From Maea johnstoni (taxonomy: Eukaryota; Annelida; Polychaeta; Spionida; Magelonidae): a DNA stretch of 64,000 nucleotides. The notes beneath the pieces were generated by a model that worked only from the letters and a program-made list of their open reading frames with translations, did no database searches and had not been told where the DNA came from. Shown in pieces: positions 46,101 to 59,410 of the stretch. The number at the start of each line of letters is the position of its first letter. Within the stretch, counting starts at the first letter, position 1. Both the position numbers and the translations under genes were made by a program. The DNA lies in the NCBI GenBank assembly GCA_963942565.1, contig OZ012694.1:20221408-20285407 (forward strand), given 5' to 3'.

Positions 46101-48398
46101 AAGGGGGGTTCACAATTTGAATAATTAAGTTATGCATAGGTCTGCATATAGAAGGTGAATATTAAATCCCCAATCAGAGAGTTTTTAATATTTCCATTTG
46201 ATCCATGATAGCAATTCTCTAAGTACATGTATTGCTTCATGATTATTTGTTCTTTGTATTTCAGCACAGAAGCAGAAAATGTTAAGGAAAGGTGTAAGAG
46301 AGGTCCAGAAGTTTATAAGGAAGGGTGAGAAAGGGTAAGTAATGTCAAATGTGTTAATTCTTGATGTCTAAGGCTTGAAAAAGAATTCAACTTTGCATCA
46401 ATATACTTGGTAAAGATGTACCTGTCATTTATCATAAATGTGTCTTTCCCTCATGTGGATGCCTTAACATCCCTTTTGAAACACACATCAGAAAACCAAA
46501 CATTTTGGTCAGGCATTTCTGAATATTCAGGACACCTAAATGCACAATTCAGAAATTTCAAATAGGATGCCAATTGAAGTGTAAACATTATATGTTTATA
46601 CTTGAATGTAAAATTGTGATTGCTAACTTGCTAAGCCAATATTTGAAGGTACTGAGCATTTCCTTTATAAATGGCAAATAAAATGGTGATTTGTAGTGTC
46701 AAAATAACCAACACTCTCATCTCAAAATAAAGTATTTTTACCCAAAATTTCATTGTCCACTGTACGTGGTGCTGGGCCATCAGATATCAGGGCCAGTGAA
46801 ACTCCCATTGTCTTGGCCTTGAACTTCAAAACCGTTAAAATTTGCTTGCACCACTAAAGCCTAGCCTGGGTCTTAGCTAGGATTTAGTAAGATGGTGTCC
46901 AAAATTGGCAACTGTAAACATTTTTGGTTGTCCTTTTTTTCAAGGGATGCCAATCATGCCACAATATGCTCAGATTACAATAATATATATTTATTTACTC
47001 AATGAAATAAGGCATAATATCTTCACACAATGTCATGGAAATTATGTTGAGGTGTCTTCACATTGTTGTTATTTTGTTGTTGTAGGATTGTTGTCCTGGC
47101 GGGAGATACAAGTCCAGTGGATGTGATTTGTCACATGCCATTCGTGTGTGAAGAAGGCAGCATTCCCTACTGTTACGCTCCATCTAAAGAGGTAAGAATT
47201 GTATAGTAATTTGTTTATCTATGACACCTATACTCTGTATTTTCATGTTGTTACCTAGATGGTAATTGATTTGTACCCTGTGTTGACATGTTGGGAGGAG
47301 GAAAATAAAAATGATTTTAAAAAAAAAAAATTAAAAAAAGAAATGTTTAGTTGGTTGGAGTGGTAGAAGGATACTTGTTAGATTGCTCTAACTGTTGATG
47401 GCAAGGCATTATTCTCAAGTTTTTTAAAAACTAAAAATAACTATGTCTGGTTTGTGTTTGTATAGTTTTCTTTGTTTTGTTTTCCTGGTGTGAACAGGAT
47501 AACTAATCATCTCCAGCAGGGCTCAACATATAGCATAGTCCCATCTCCCGGGAGATCTGAATTCCAAAAAAAGCCCTGTCGGGCTACCTAAAGTTTGATT
47601 CAGGTAGTCCCGCTGGACTACCTGAATCCTGGGGAAGTTCCTCACTAAAATGCTATAAAATGGTAGCAGAAAAAAAGAAAAATATAGCATCCCTTAAGCA
47701 TGCAACCTACAAAATAGAAGAAAAAAGCGTAAGTACCATTACTAACATGAAAAGGGGGAAAAAGAACCATTTTGCCTTTTTGGAATAAATGGCGGGGCTA
47801 CCTAAAATGCTGGCGGGACTACCTGATCTTGGGTTCAGGTAGCCCCGCCAGCCTACCTGCTCCTTCTGGGGACCGTTGAGCCCTGTCCAGTATAGTCTAC
47901 TTAACCTGAGAAGTAGAAGGTTAATTTCCAGATTTCTTGGACTATTGATGGTCAACAAGATGTTACTGTGGAGCGTTTTAACACCTCAATAAGGCATTTC
48001 AACTATAAAGTTGTTTGTTTCCTGTAACCCTACCCTAACAAGTCTTTACTCAATAAAATCCCTACCCTAAAGTTTTCTCAGCCCGGCCAACTCCTAATCA
48101 ACATTTTATATGCATGAAATACAATTTGTTTGGAAAAGAAAAATAACCCGAAAATATTCACCTACCTGTCCCTTTTCACTATTTTTTTCAGACCCTTACT
48201 GGAAACAAACAATTCTGATGAGAAATCCTTCCTTATTTCCTGATCGTGACGTGTTTTTTTTTTTTGTTTCAGGATCTGGGAGCCGCGTGTGGATCAAGGC
48301 GACCGACCTGCATGGTGATGATCAAGAAACACGACGATTACGAGGACCTCTTTCAGGAGTGCTCCACCGACGTGTCGGCACTGCCGCTGCCCATCTGA
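43181..48398 (+). CDS. NHP2: H/ACA ribonucleoprotein subunit 2 (NHP2)
   Basis: Four exons: 43181-43337, 46265-46334, 47086-47191 and 48273-48398. All have GT-AG borders and join to 459 nt, 152 aa; human NHP2 has 153. It is an L7Ae-family RNA-binding protein of H/ACA snoRNPs and telomerase RNP, working with dyskerin, NOP10 and GAR1 in rRNA pseudouridylation. Recognised blocks are [73 protein letters not shown] and the ending SALPLPI. The Lys-rich N-terminus ([12 protein letters not shown]) diverges from the human protein, which is normal. Introns contain MITEs and a local tandem repeat. It converges on the BTB-NPH3 gene. Confidence 0.95.
43614..44165 (+). repeat. Exon-like tandem repeats in NHP2 intron 1
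   Basis: A segment beginning 'cgcagctgattttgacgaga' recurs at about 43612, 43848 and 43985, with shuffled pieces ('aatggccagtagaatgaatt', 'ggttctatcgatctaaaccg', 'gccacggacgggcgagaaat'). The first copy follows a good acceptor (atttcgcag) and is open in phase with NHP2 exon 1, reading [18 protein letters not shown] and onward. Later copies are broken. I do not recognise the peptide. Confidence 0.6.
44884..45052. mobile_element. Truncated hAT MITE, CAGGGTCTTAGCCAG family
   Basis: Internal words 'tttgggtgtc' and 'aaaggcacccagacgccctg' and the end 'gctggctaaggctgtgtcctg' match the family in inverted orientation. The left terminus is eroded. NHP2 intron 1. Confidence 0.6.
45622..45972. mobile_element. 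Harbinger-like MITE with TTA duplication
   Basis: About 351 bp with ends GGCCTAAAAAAAAATGTTTG and GTTCCTATTA-type inverted repeats, flanked by TTA on each side. A 3-bp TTA duplication with GGCC-type ends suggests PIF/Harbinger. Interior fragments ('ccctaccctacc') resemble sequence at 48010-48190 and 19079-19130. NHP2 intron 1. Confidence 0.65.
46864..47050. mobile_element. hAT MITE fragment in NHP2 intron 2
   Basis: It starts 'cctgggtcttagctaggatt', contains 'gtgtccaaaattggcaactg', and runs to about 36 nt before the exon 3 acceptor. The right terminus is missing. Confidence 0.55.
47517..47887. mobile_element. hAT-like MITE with GGCTACC interior, NHP2 intron 3
   Basis: About 370 bp with ends CAGGGCTCAACA and GTTGAGCCCTG. 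The interior has several copies of 'aggtagtcccg' / 'cgggactacct' in both orientations, forming nested hairpins. No exact 8-bp target duplication was seen. Confidence 0.65.
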
Positions 48399-50102
48399 GC
48401 CAGCCCACGCAGGGTTCCCCACATGCTAACAGAAAATAGACTGTTCTCAACGATTTTATATCCAGAAGCCAACTTGCAAGTTTGGAAACAAAGAACTTAT
48501 GGTGGCTTAAGTAAGATCTCTAGTACTACTTGGAAATGAGTAGACTGAACCCGAACCTTTCTAAGATTATGGAACTCAGTGTCCAATATGGACCATTACA
48601 AGTGTTATAGGCATCTTATTTTTCAAGGTAAACTTCAACATATTCAGATTGCAACCACAAACATGCATTTAACTCTCGAGGATTATTTTTTATTATTTTC
48701 AAGTTGTGTTAGAGAAAAGTTAACATTTTCAATTATTTACTGGAAATTTTCATTTTTAAAAGGTTTCTAAACAAACAATTAATGATGTCCAGAGGTTTGA
48801 ATTTTCCAAGTGTTTTGGGGCAAGATTTACTCCTGAGACATTCTATTTGCTAGGTCCCTGATCTTAGTAGAGAAATCATCTACACATGATTTAGGCATCA
48901 ATCTAAACATAGCAACTAGTTATGTTCACATCTTTCATTATTTCATCATGCGGACCTGCAGATACACACAGGATACAGACTCTCACTGAGTGATCTTATG
49001 ATTTTACACTGGAGAGATGTAGTGATCACGTTGCAAGTGCATAGTAAAGATGAATGCAGCATCTGTCCATGTGGGTGTTGTGTACAGAATCACAAAAAAT
49101 GTTTGTCTTGATCAGTGGGTTTAGAAACTTGGTGCCTAAAATTGGCAGTTGTAAAATCTTTGGGCGTCCAAATTTTTAAGGGGGATCACATTATACTCAT
49201 ATTTCAACCATAAACATGTATGAATTCATCCAAATAAGACATGATATCATTAAACAATGTCATGGGAATTAAAAGGAGATGAGAAAATTCAATTATAAGC
49301 TTGAAAACAATTTGGGTGTCCTGAAGAGGTGTATATTTTGAACATCTGAATACCATCGCTGAAGTGCATCCTGTTATCCGTAACCAGAGAGCAACAACAA
49401 TTAAAAGTGCATGTCTGGCACAACCCTTATGTGATTCCTTACTTCATGATTAATACAGTGAATACTAGTAGATATGGGAAAGAAATAATCTGAATTGTCA
49501 TAACTGGCTAATGTTCAGCATAGTTGAGTAACTGACTTAGGGTGTAAGCCAGAAGGATGCATCTATCAGTATCAGGTCCTTCAATATAAATGTGATCATG
49601 CATACACTACCATTGTTTACATCATGTATCTATAACATTTTAGTCTAAATAAATATATACTCATATTTGATGTATTTTGTTGTTACTCAACCTTTGTGTT
49701 TGTATCTTATTTGTTACACTGTTGTGTAACCTTATGCCGTTTTACTTCAAAAGATGGACAAAATCAAAACAAGTCTGGTTATTATTTGAAATATATCTAT
49801 ATATTCTTGTGGTTAAGATGTTTTAATAGGGGATGGATAGTACAATGTTACATCCTTATATAATACACTTGAAACTTACATCCTAGATACCTTAGAAACT
49901 GTATGAATATCATATGCGAGAATTGTTATAATCCATCAGGGCAAAGCATATACTAGTAGGTGTCCCTTTTGACTGAAAAGCATAGCACAAAACTTGGAAA
50001 TAGTGCATGAAAATATCACTCAAAATAAAGAAAAATTTGAATTCAGGAATTGGTCTGTTAACGGTAGTCTCTGTTAAACGGAGTATGGTTGATTGTATGT
50101 AG
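48399..50102. other. Spacer between convergent NHP2 and BTB-NPH3 genes
   Basis: No gene is seen. NHP2 3' UTR probably occupies the first part. A fragment of the CAGGGTCTTAGCCAG hAT family lies at about 49115-49330 ('cttggtgcctaaaattggca', 'tttgggtgtcctgaag'). Confidence 0.5.
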
Positions 50103-53100
50103 TTATCTATTGTTCCAGTAGGTGGACCTAGAGTTCACCTTGCGTTTTATCTCCTCTATCCTGCGATCTATCATAGCTTTGTCTAACAATCGTGCGGGAC
50201 TGGAGGATGGTACGATCTGAGCAGGCGAATTCTCAGGAAAACGAACCGAACTTGAGGACGACACGCTATGAGGAGAATCTGTACCGACACGAGTGGCTCT
50301 TGTCTGGTTTCCAACATAGTAGTCTTGGCTCTCAGCTGCGCGATCCTGAGACAGGCTCACAGGCGAGGCTCGTCCTAGATTCTCACCGTGACTTTCGAGG
50401 CTATGATGAGAGCTGAAAGAAGTCTTGCGAGCTGATTGGTCGATACCAGGACTTTCAAAAGGTTGATGCGCAGGGTAGGATGGTGAGCTTGGTATACTTT
50501 GACGACCACTGAGATTTCGCACTGTGGGTAACTTGCCATAGAGTCTGGGACTGTCTGGTCTGGGCGATATGTTGGAATGCAGCTCAGAATCATACATTGA
50601 ACTTGGTGGAAATCTGCCTGAAATGAAATGAGATCGTTTATACTCAGATGCAGTAGACTTAGATAATATGGGTGAACTTGGATATGACAAACTCAATGGG
50701 ACCAGGAAAATTGGTCCGTCATATGCAAAATCCGTCGTATACATATGACGAATACTTGATATGCATCGGACTGGGACCAAGCATATCGTCCGTCACATGC
50801 AAAAATCCGTCGTACAGTGGTCCGTCATATCCAAGTTCACCTGTATCACCTAAGTATATGAAATTTATTCTTTGATTACCGAAGATTGACATATGATATG
50901 TCAGTCTTATGTGATCAAAGAATAGATTAGGAAATAAGCCTTCATCTTGCGAAATACGTCATAAACATACCTTACTGTGATTGTGATATTTCTGTTCCCT
51001 ATTCCCTAATTCAGCATTAAGATCTTCAGTTCCCGATCTTTTAAGCTTTCTCTCATTTCTCATCCAATGTTTAGGCTACTTTAGTCCAAAGCACAGGGAC
51101 GCGAAGATTTTCGAAAACCATCAAAACCCTGTCAAGTTGGTATTCATTGGATAGCTCCCGTTGAGTACTATCAGATGAGTACCCATGTGCCAGGGTTTCA
51201 GTCATTTTCAGTTGTTTTTTGCATCATTTTGATTTGGTCAAATTAGCCACCAGCAGCTTAAGTGTTAAGCTTTCTCTCATTTAGCATAAACATCACTTAC
51301 TGTTTTCTTCCGCTGAGGATAATTCAGAATCATGATATTTCTGTTCTCTTTTCAACATTTAGATCTTCAGTTCCTGGTCTTTATGCTTTCTCTTATTATA
51401 TCATAAATATCACTAACTGTTTTCTTCCCCTTATGGCATGTAGATCTTCAATTCCTGGTACATAAAGCTTTCTTTCATTATATCATAAACATCACTTACT
51501 GTTTTCCTCCCCTGAAGACAATCCAGAGTCGTGATATTTCCTTTCCCTTTTCAGCGCCTGTATCTCGAGTTCCTGGTCCCCGATGACCCTGCGTGCACTC
51601 TCCAGCTCAGTGCGGAGGTTACCACACAGCGAGAGGGCAGCCTGGGTGATGAATCTCACCGGGACCAGTTGGGACTCCAAGGCGCGCTCCAGGGTCCCCT
51701 CGCTCAGACAGCCATAGTCGATAACCTGGACCAGTCTCTGGCGCTCCTCTTCACTCAGCGTATCTTTACCTAGAGATAGAAGATATATTACAGTGAAATC
51801 AGCTGGGACTCCAAGGCGCGCTCCAGGGTCCCCTCGCTCAGACAGCCATAGTCAATAACCTGGACCAGTCTCTGGCGCTCCTCTTCACTCAACGTATCTT
51901 TACCTAGAGATAGAAGATATATTACAGTGAAATCAGTTGTGACTCCAAGGCGCGCTCCAGGGTCCCCTCGCTCAGACAGCCATAGTCAATAACCTGGACC
52001 AGTCTCTGGCGCTCCTCTTCACTCAACGTATCTTTACCTAGAGATAGAAGATAAATTACAGTGAAATCAGCTGGGACTCCAAGGCGCGATCCAGGGTCCC
52101 CTCGCTCAGACAGCCATAGTCAATAACCTGGACCAGTCTCTGGCGCTCCTCTTCACTCAACGTATCTTTACCTAGAGATAGAAGATAAATTACAGTGAAA
52201 TCAGCTGGGACTCCAAGGCGCGCTCCAGGGTCCCTTCGCTCAGACAGCCATAGTCAATAACCTGGACCAGTCTCTGGCGCTCCTCTTCACTCAACGTATC
52301 TTTACCTAGAGAAAGAAGATATATTACAGTGAAATCAGCTGGGACTGCAAGGCGCGCTCCAGGGTCCCCTCGCTCAGACAGCCATAGTCGATAACCTGGA
52401 CCAGTCTCTGGCGCTCCTCTTCACTCAACGTATCTTTACCTAGAGATAGAAGATATTTTACCATGAAACTTCATAGACTTAACCTTAAGATAAAATATAT
52501 ATTACGATGAAACTTCATGGACTTAACCTTTATATAAAAGATATATTACCATGAAACTTCATAGACTTAACCTTTAGATAAAAGATATATTACAGTGAAA
52601 CCTCAGAGACTTAACCTTTAGATAAAGATATATATATTACAGTGAAACCTCAGAGACTTAACCTTTAGATAAATATATATATATTACAGTGAAACCTCAG
52701 AGGTGAACACCTTGGGACTGGGGCAAAAGTGTTCCCACGAGGGGGTGTTCACATCTATGAGGTCTTTACTCCATGTAAAAGGTACAAATGGGACTGGGAA
52801 TTGGTGATCAAAATAGGAGGTGTTTGTATCTCCGAGGTGTTCACAATGAAAGGTTTCAATATGAATTTGTGATCACAAAAGAGGGTGTTTGCATCTTCCA
52901 GGTGTTCACAATGAGAGGTTTTTAATGTATATACAAAACTCTATCATCAAGTGATTCAAACATGCCTTTTCCATTGAAAATGAAATATACTCCTTATGAT
53001 GTTGAAATTGCACTTGGGCTTTTTACTGACTTTCAACACCGTTCTGGGTTAAATCTGGCATTTAAGAAAGTAGAGTGCCCTCGCGTAATTAATGGTTTTC

Positions 53101-55691
53101 TATGGATTCTCTAGTTTCTTCCATCATCACCGACAAGGTAGTGCTGAGTTACATTACAATTGACAATAAACGTGCGCAAGTTTCAAACAAGATATTTTAC
53201 TAAAACCACATGACTATTTATAGTGTATTATCACATAAAAAGATGGCTTTCTTTCCCATTGATAGCAAAATTTACTCTTTTATCAAATAACCCTTTTCCT
53301 CTTAAAAGTGAAAGTTAAAGTATGAAAAACCCCACTGTTAAATTGAGAAATGATATATACTTATTGACATAAACCATGTTTGTGTTCTCTAACATGGCCA
53401 ACTTCTTTTTAAACTGATATCTATGTTTTGTCCAGTTCTGGTCAAACATAGACATCAGTTAAAGAAGAAATTAACCAGGGTAGACCACACAAACAGGGTT
53501 TATCATCAACATCATTTAAGTGGATTAGTAAAATTTTGTAAATCATCATCCTACAGTGCTGAAATTACTTTCAGTTCCGACCTACCTGATTTCAGTAATC
53601 TCTCCATGACGTCATATAGAATATCATAACTCTTCCTCATGCCTGTGGGAACAACTGTGGCCATTTTCACAAACGTCTCCATGTCCAGTTTGTTGTTCAT
53701 AGCCATGTAGTGCAAATACAGATCAACAATGCCACAGATTTCCCGGCCATTGTTGTTTTCCGTGGCGCAGCAAGCCCCTATGACTTCATGGAGAAGATTT
53801 GGGGAGATGGCCGCCAGATGAGACTGTGAGAACTTAAAGAGGATGTCAGCCGCCAGACTGAGGAGAAATCCACGACTTTTGCAGCCTGCCGCATCCGCTA
53901 TGCTGAGCGCTTTCACTGTCCATTCTGAGCTGACCACTCTCGCTAGTGGCGCCCTCTCTGGCAATATCAGTAACAGCGTATCGATGATATTTCCCAATTC
54001 TCCCAGAGTCTTTGAATTGGGGACATTGATGACGTCACCATCATCATGATGCTCCTTGTCGGGCTCTTGATCGAAGGTATGCTCTGTGTTATGTCCATGA
54101 TGAACCAATACTTTGGTGCAATCTTTTGTTCCTTCAACTTGACCACTTGTATCCGACTGTGGTTTGACCGTTTTATTTCTCTTGTCCTCTTCAAGACATC
54201 CATATATAGCAACGTAGATGTATCGCTGCGCCACGTCGGCGAGAAGAATCGGGCTAACATTTTGTTTTCGACCTTCGGCAATAAGATGGACGTTCCACAA
54301 GAGAGGCAGGAAGGCGAGTCGCTCAAGATTCCTCCGTTCACTCTCGCTGGCTCCGTGCTTCGTAGGATTGGTGAATTTTGTAGTTGGCTTAAGCCAGCAT
54401 TCAGTGATGGCAAGAATGCATTTGTTGGTCAGTCCTGCTTGCTCCGCTATGTTTCCCAGTCGGCAGCAGCGGCGCAATATGTCCACTATCGAGCCGATGG
54501 ATCGACTGATTTTTGCACTGGTCAGAATGTCTTGAATGTACCTGAAAAATGAATGGAAACTGTAACTATAGGAAATAGTGTTTGAAGGGCTACCTCAGTG
54601 CTTCAGTGGTCTTAATGCATACACAATTGACTAATCAAGATATATCTCACCGATACCAAGGTAGGCCAGGCATGCTCTGATGGCCTAAGGTGCCGCCACT
54701 GACTGCACGCTGTCTCTCACCACTGCCTGGGCATGTGAGAAAGTTGCCAGTGACCTGGAGTGAGGCGGTGGTTTTCGCCGGGCCCCTGAGCCGGGCACTC
54801 CGGTTTCCTCCACTATTTACAACTGGCAAGTCAAAAAATAGCCACAATTGGCATAACTGTGACGAAATTCTAAATTCCATTGCCAAGCTATAGGGTTTAA
54901 ATGCGACTCAAGGCAGGGACTTGGGGCTAGTTGTTTGCCTCCCTGGCTTCTATTTCCTACACCAGTGACAACTGAATAGTCATGATTAATACTTGTTGCA
55001 GACGAAGTGACGATAAACAAAATTCAAATCCAAAATGTAATCAATGATTTGCGAAGATATGGTAAAGACCTTTCGGTTCTCAGATTTATGTCTCTTCCTT
55101 GAACCAAATTTGAAATTACATAAAGCGAGATTCTATTAAAGATTTAAAACCGCATACCATATAAGGTACTCATGGGTAGCCAAAGTTTACCTTCTGAAAA
55201 CCAAACATTTTTTCTTTCATTCACTGTTTGTAACAATAGTTTAACGCAAGGAACACTAGTAAGTGTGCCAATGTTTGATACAAGGAACTTCATCTATAGT
55301 CCAAGTGAATGTGGTTGGCTCCTCTATAGTTTACAATTTTAATATCTATTGAAAAAGTTCTTATACACTACCTGTCAGTCGTGTCCTTGAGGTTGCCTGC
55401 CCCGTTCATTTTCAGAAACTCGGCTGCACACCGTAGTTCTGCAACGTTGTCCTTTTTGATTTCTATGTCGATATTATAGCAAAAATCTGCCACCATCTGA
55501 AACGTCTCTGCTCCTCCAGGGAATTCGTCCAGCTCCACATGTTCTGCTTCCTTCCCTGTGGTTCCCGCCAGGGACTTGAAGAAATCAGATTTGATGAACA
55601 GAGGAAACTTGTGAAGTTGAAACGCTTTTCCGTTGACAGTGACAGTGATATCTGACAGTTCTCCCGTCTCGCGAAATTGGGTAAAATCCAT
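50103..55691 (-). CDS. BTB-NPH3 domain protein
   Basis: Four exons on the minus strand: 55691-55372, 54541-53586, 51769-51500 and 50617-50103. They have GT-AG borders and join to 2,061 nt, 686 aa. Residues 1-105 are a BTB/POZ domain (GELSDITVTVNGKAFQLHKF, PLFIKSDFFKSL). Residues about 130-480 match the NPH3 layout: a helical block (RCCRLGNIAEQAGL), the IVDLYLHYMAMNNKLDMETF segment, then LSEEERQRLVQVIDYGCLSE, ALESQLVPVRFITQAALSL. A short coiled coil follows (ELESARRVIGDQELEIQALK), then a Ser/Pro-rich tail of about 170 residues. In plants this architecture gives CUL3 adaptors for phototropin signalling; the animal role is unknown. The start at 55691 is the first Met at a BTB start; the frame stays open upstream, so a further 5' exon is possible. 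Exon 3 has five partial tandem copies upstream. Confidence 0.85.
50667..50845. mobile_element. TA-flanked MITE in BTB-NPH3 intron 3
   Basis: About 179 bp with inverted ends GGTGAACTTGGATATGAC and GTCATATCCAAGTTCACC, bounded by TA. The interior repeats 'ggtccgtcatatgcaaaatc'-like words in direct and inverted form. It lies 49 nt beyond the exon 4 acceptor. Confidence 0.7.
51072..51272. mobile_element. TTAA-MITE family copy, BTB-NPH3 intron 3
   Basis: It matches the element at 4138-4355 in inverted orientation ('gatgagtacccatgtgccag', 'caaattagccaccagcagct'). The ends are less clear than in the 4138 copy. Confidence 0.6.
51770..52445 (-). repeat. Tandem array of BTB-NPH3 exon 3 acceptor plus half-exon (134-bp unit)
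   Basis: The acceptor motif ctagag (minus: ctctag|G) recurs at 51770, 51904, 52038, 52172, 52306 and 52440, exactly every 134 bp. Each unit is the 3' splice site, about 100 nt of exon 3 (from GKDTLSEEERQRLVQVIDYG to the ALESQ codons) and about 30 nt of intron. The five extra copies lack the 3' half of the exon and its donor. They differ from each other by only a few bases, so the amplification is recent. They lie in intron 2, upstream of the functional exon 3. 134 is not a multiple of three. Confidence 0.95.
52443..52700. repeat. ~48-bp tandem repeats abutting the exon 3 array
   Basis: About five to six units of 'atgaaacttcatagacttaa' / 'cctttagataaaagatatat', the last three with 'cagtgaaacctcagagactt'. 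The repeat runs into a pogo-like MITE end (about 52685-52865), which its 'tacagtgaaacctcaga' words resemble. Confidence 0.75.
52685..52865. mobile_element. pogo-like MITE, BTB-NPH3 intron 2
   Basis: It starts TACAGTGAAACCTCAGAGG and ends with 'cacaatgaaaggtttcaata'. Internal 'ggtacaaatgggactgggaa' matches the 17978-18139 copy. The right end is partly duplicated to about 52925. The rest of intron 2 (52930-53585) shows nothing recognisable. Confidence 0.6.
54690..55010 (+). mobile_element. Probable SINE-type repeat, BTB-NPH3 intron 1
   Basis: A GC-richer island in an AT-rich intron, with 'ccagtgacctggagtgaggc', 'gccgggcactccggtttcct' and a Cys-free non-coding tail. A related piece at about 63400-63470 ('ttcagtgacttggggttagg', 'aggattcgaatgcag' resembling a tRNA B box) supports a dispersed tRNA-derived SINE. 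The family is not certain. Confidence 0.4.
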
Positions 55692-58200
<2,509 letters not shown>

Positions 58201-58398
58201 AACTAGGTTTAGAGATCATTATGTAGTCAGCTAACATGATAATAGGCATTCTAAAAATTGAATCCGTTTGATTGTATTGATTTATTGATGAGTGTTAATG
58301 TGAGTATAAGCGAGTTGCATGAAGATTCGATGTCAGTCTGGCCTTCATAGTTATTTTTCTGTCTTCAGGATTTTCTGTTACAGACACCAAGTGTTCAG

Positions 58399-58570
58399 AC
58401 ACAGGCCTTTGCCAACGTCCTGACCCTGGGAAATAAAGAAAAAACAAAGTATTAGTGCTGAAACCCTGTATCACTGTATATAAAAGGACCATTCTTTTTA
58501 TATACAGGATTTCAGCACTAATACTTTTTTTCTTTATTTTCCAGGGCCAGGACGTTGGCAAAGGCCTGTG
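58399..58570. mobile_element. Foldback insertion with 6-bp duplication and an empty site in copy B
   Basis: 172 bp with arms 'cacaggcctttgccaacgtc' and 'gacgttggcaaaggcctgtg' pairing for about 70 nt around a short loop. It is flanked by gttcag at 58393-58398 and 58571-58576. Copy B reads straight through ('gtattcagggtggcaagagt'), giving the unoccupied site. Confidence 0.8.
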
Positions 58571-58858
58571 GTTCAGGGTGGCATGAGTGGCCACATTAGT
58601 TTACATTTATCTCACCAGGGGAGTAGAGGGCTCTGTTGTTTGAGTATGATTCGTATTCGATAGAAACTGCCAGAGATAGTGGGACCATATATGGTGTCAT
58701 CTATCTGCCGATCCTGGTACTACACCACAATGGTTGGCCAAATAAGAAGGGATTTCTAATCTTCCAGGGACTAGGAGCATAGTCCAATGGATTAGAAAAC
58801 AAGTATGATACCATAGTATTCACCTACTCAGCACTGAAGACGTTTTACGAATATAAAT

Positions 58859-59410
58859 ACAAACTGTATTATTCTCTAACCGCCTTTTGCGGTACATAGA
58901 GGAAATACAACAATTTCATTAGAAAAACCAACATATATTAACATCAACATTGTCGTCATAATTGTTAAAATATACATATATACACATACAGTATACACCC
59001 ATAAAAGTTATGAGTGTCAACATTATACAATGATTTATCTGATTACTGTCATAAATACTCATACAGACAGTTTACATCAACATTAATTTCTTCACTCACA
59101 ACATCAGTAAGAGATGTGTATTACTTCATGCCAAAGTAAACAAATTTGGCAACCCTAATTAACAATTTTCTATCATTTGTATTTAATAATTGACTCATTT
59201 TCAAGGTGCTGCACCTAGTTCTATAGTAAGTTGGTATAATGGATATTCTAAGCTTCTCAATACCACCACATTCAAATAGGAAGTGAAATTCGTCACCTAG
59301 AATTCTGTTTTTGCACTTAGTGCAGATGCGCTCTTGCCTTGGTATTGACAAATTTGACCTACAATTAACTGACAATTTTAATTTTAATCTTAATTTCTAA
59401 TTTTAGTCGG
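58859..59410 (-). mobile_element. 5'-truncated LINE fragment with target duplication
   Basis: 552 bp flanked by tataaat (58852-58858 and 59411-59417). Its minus strand codes a partial C-terminal reverse-transcriptase tail ending at 59121. It includes the Cys-His knuckle ICTKCKNRILGDEFHFLFEC and then LLIRVAKFVYFGMK, as seen at the C-terminus of many non-LTR retrotransposon ORF2 proteins. About 260 nt of 3' UTR follow. The 5' end is cut short, as is usual for LINE copies. Copy B lacks it at the equivalent site (about 61275). Confidence 0.8.

Noticed and set aside
50618-50780. N-terminal extension of the last BTB-NPH3 ORF (MVPVRCISSIRH...)
   Set aside because: It lies upstream of a good acceptor at 50618 in intron 3 and overlaps a MITE.
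54046-54552. 168-aa plus-strand ORF over BTB-NPH3 exon 2
   Set aside because: Shadow of the strongly supported minus-strand coding exon.
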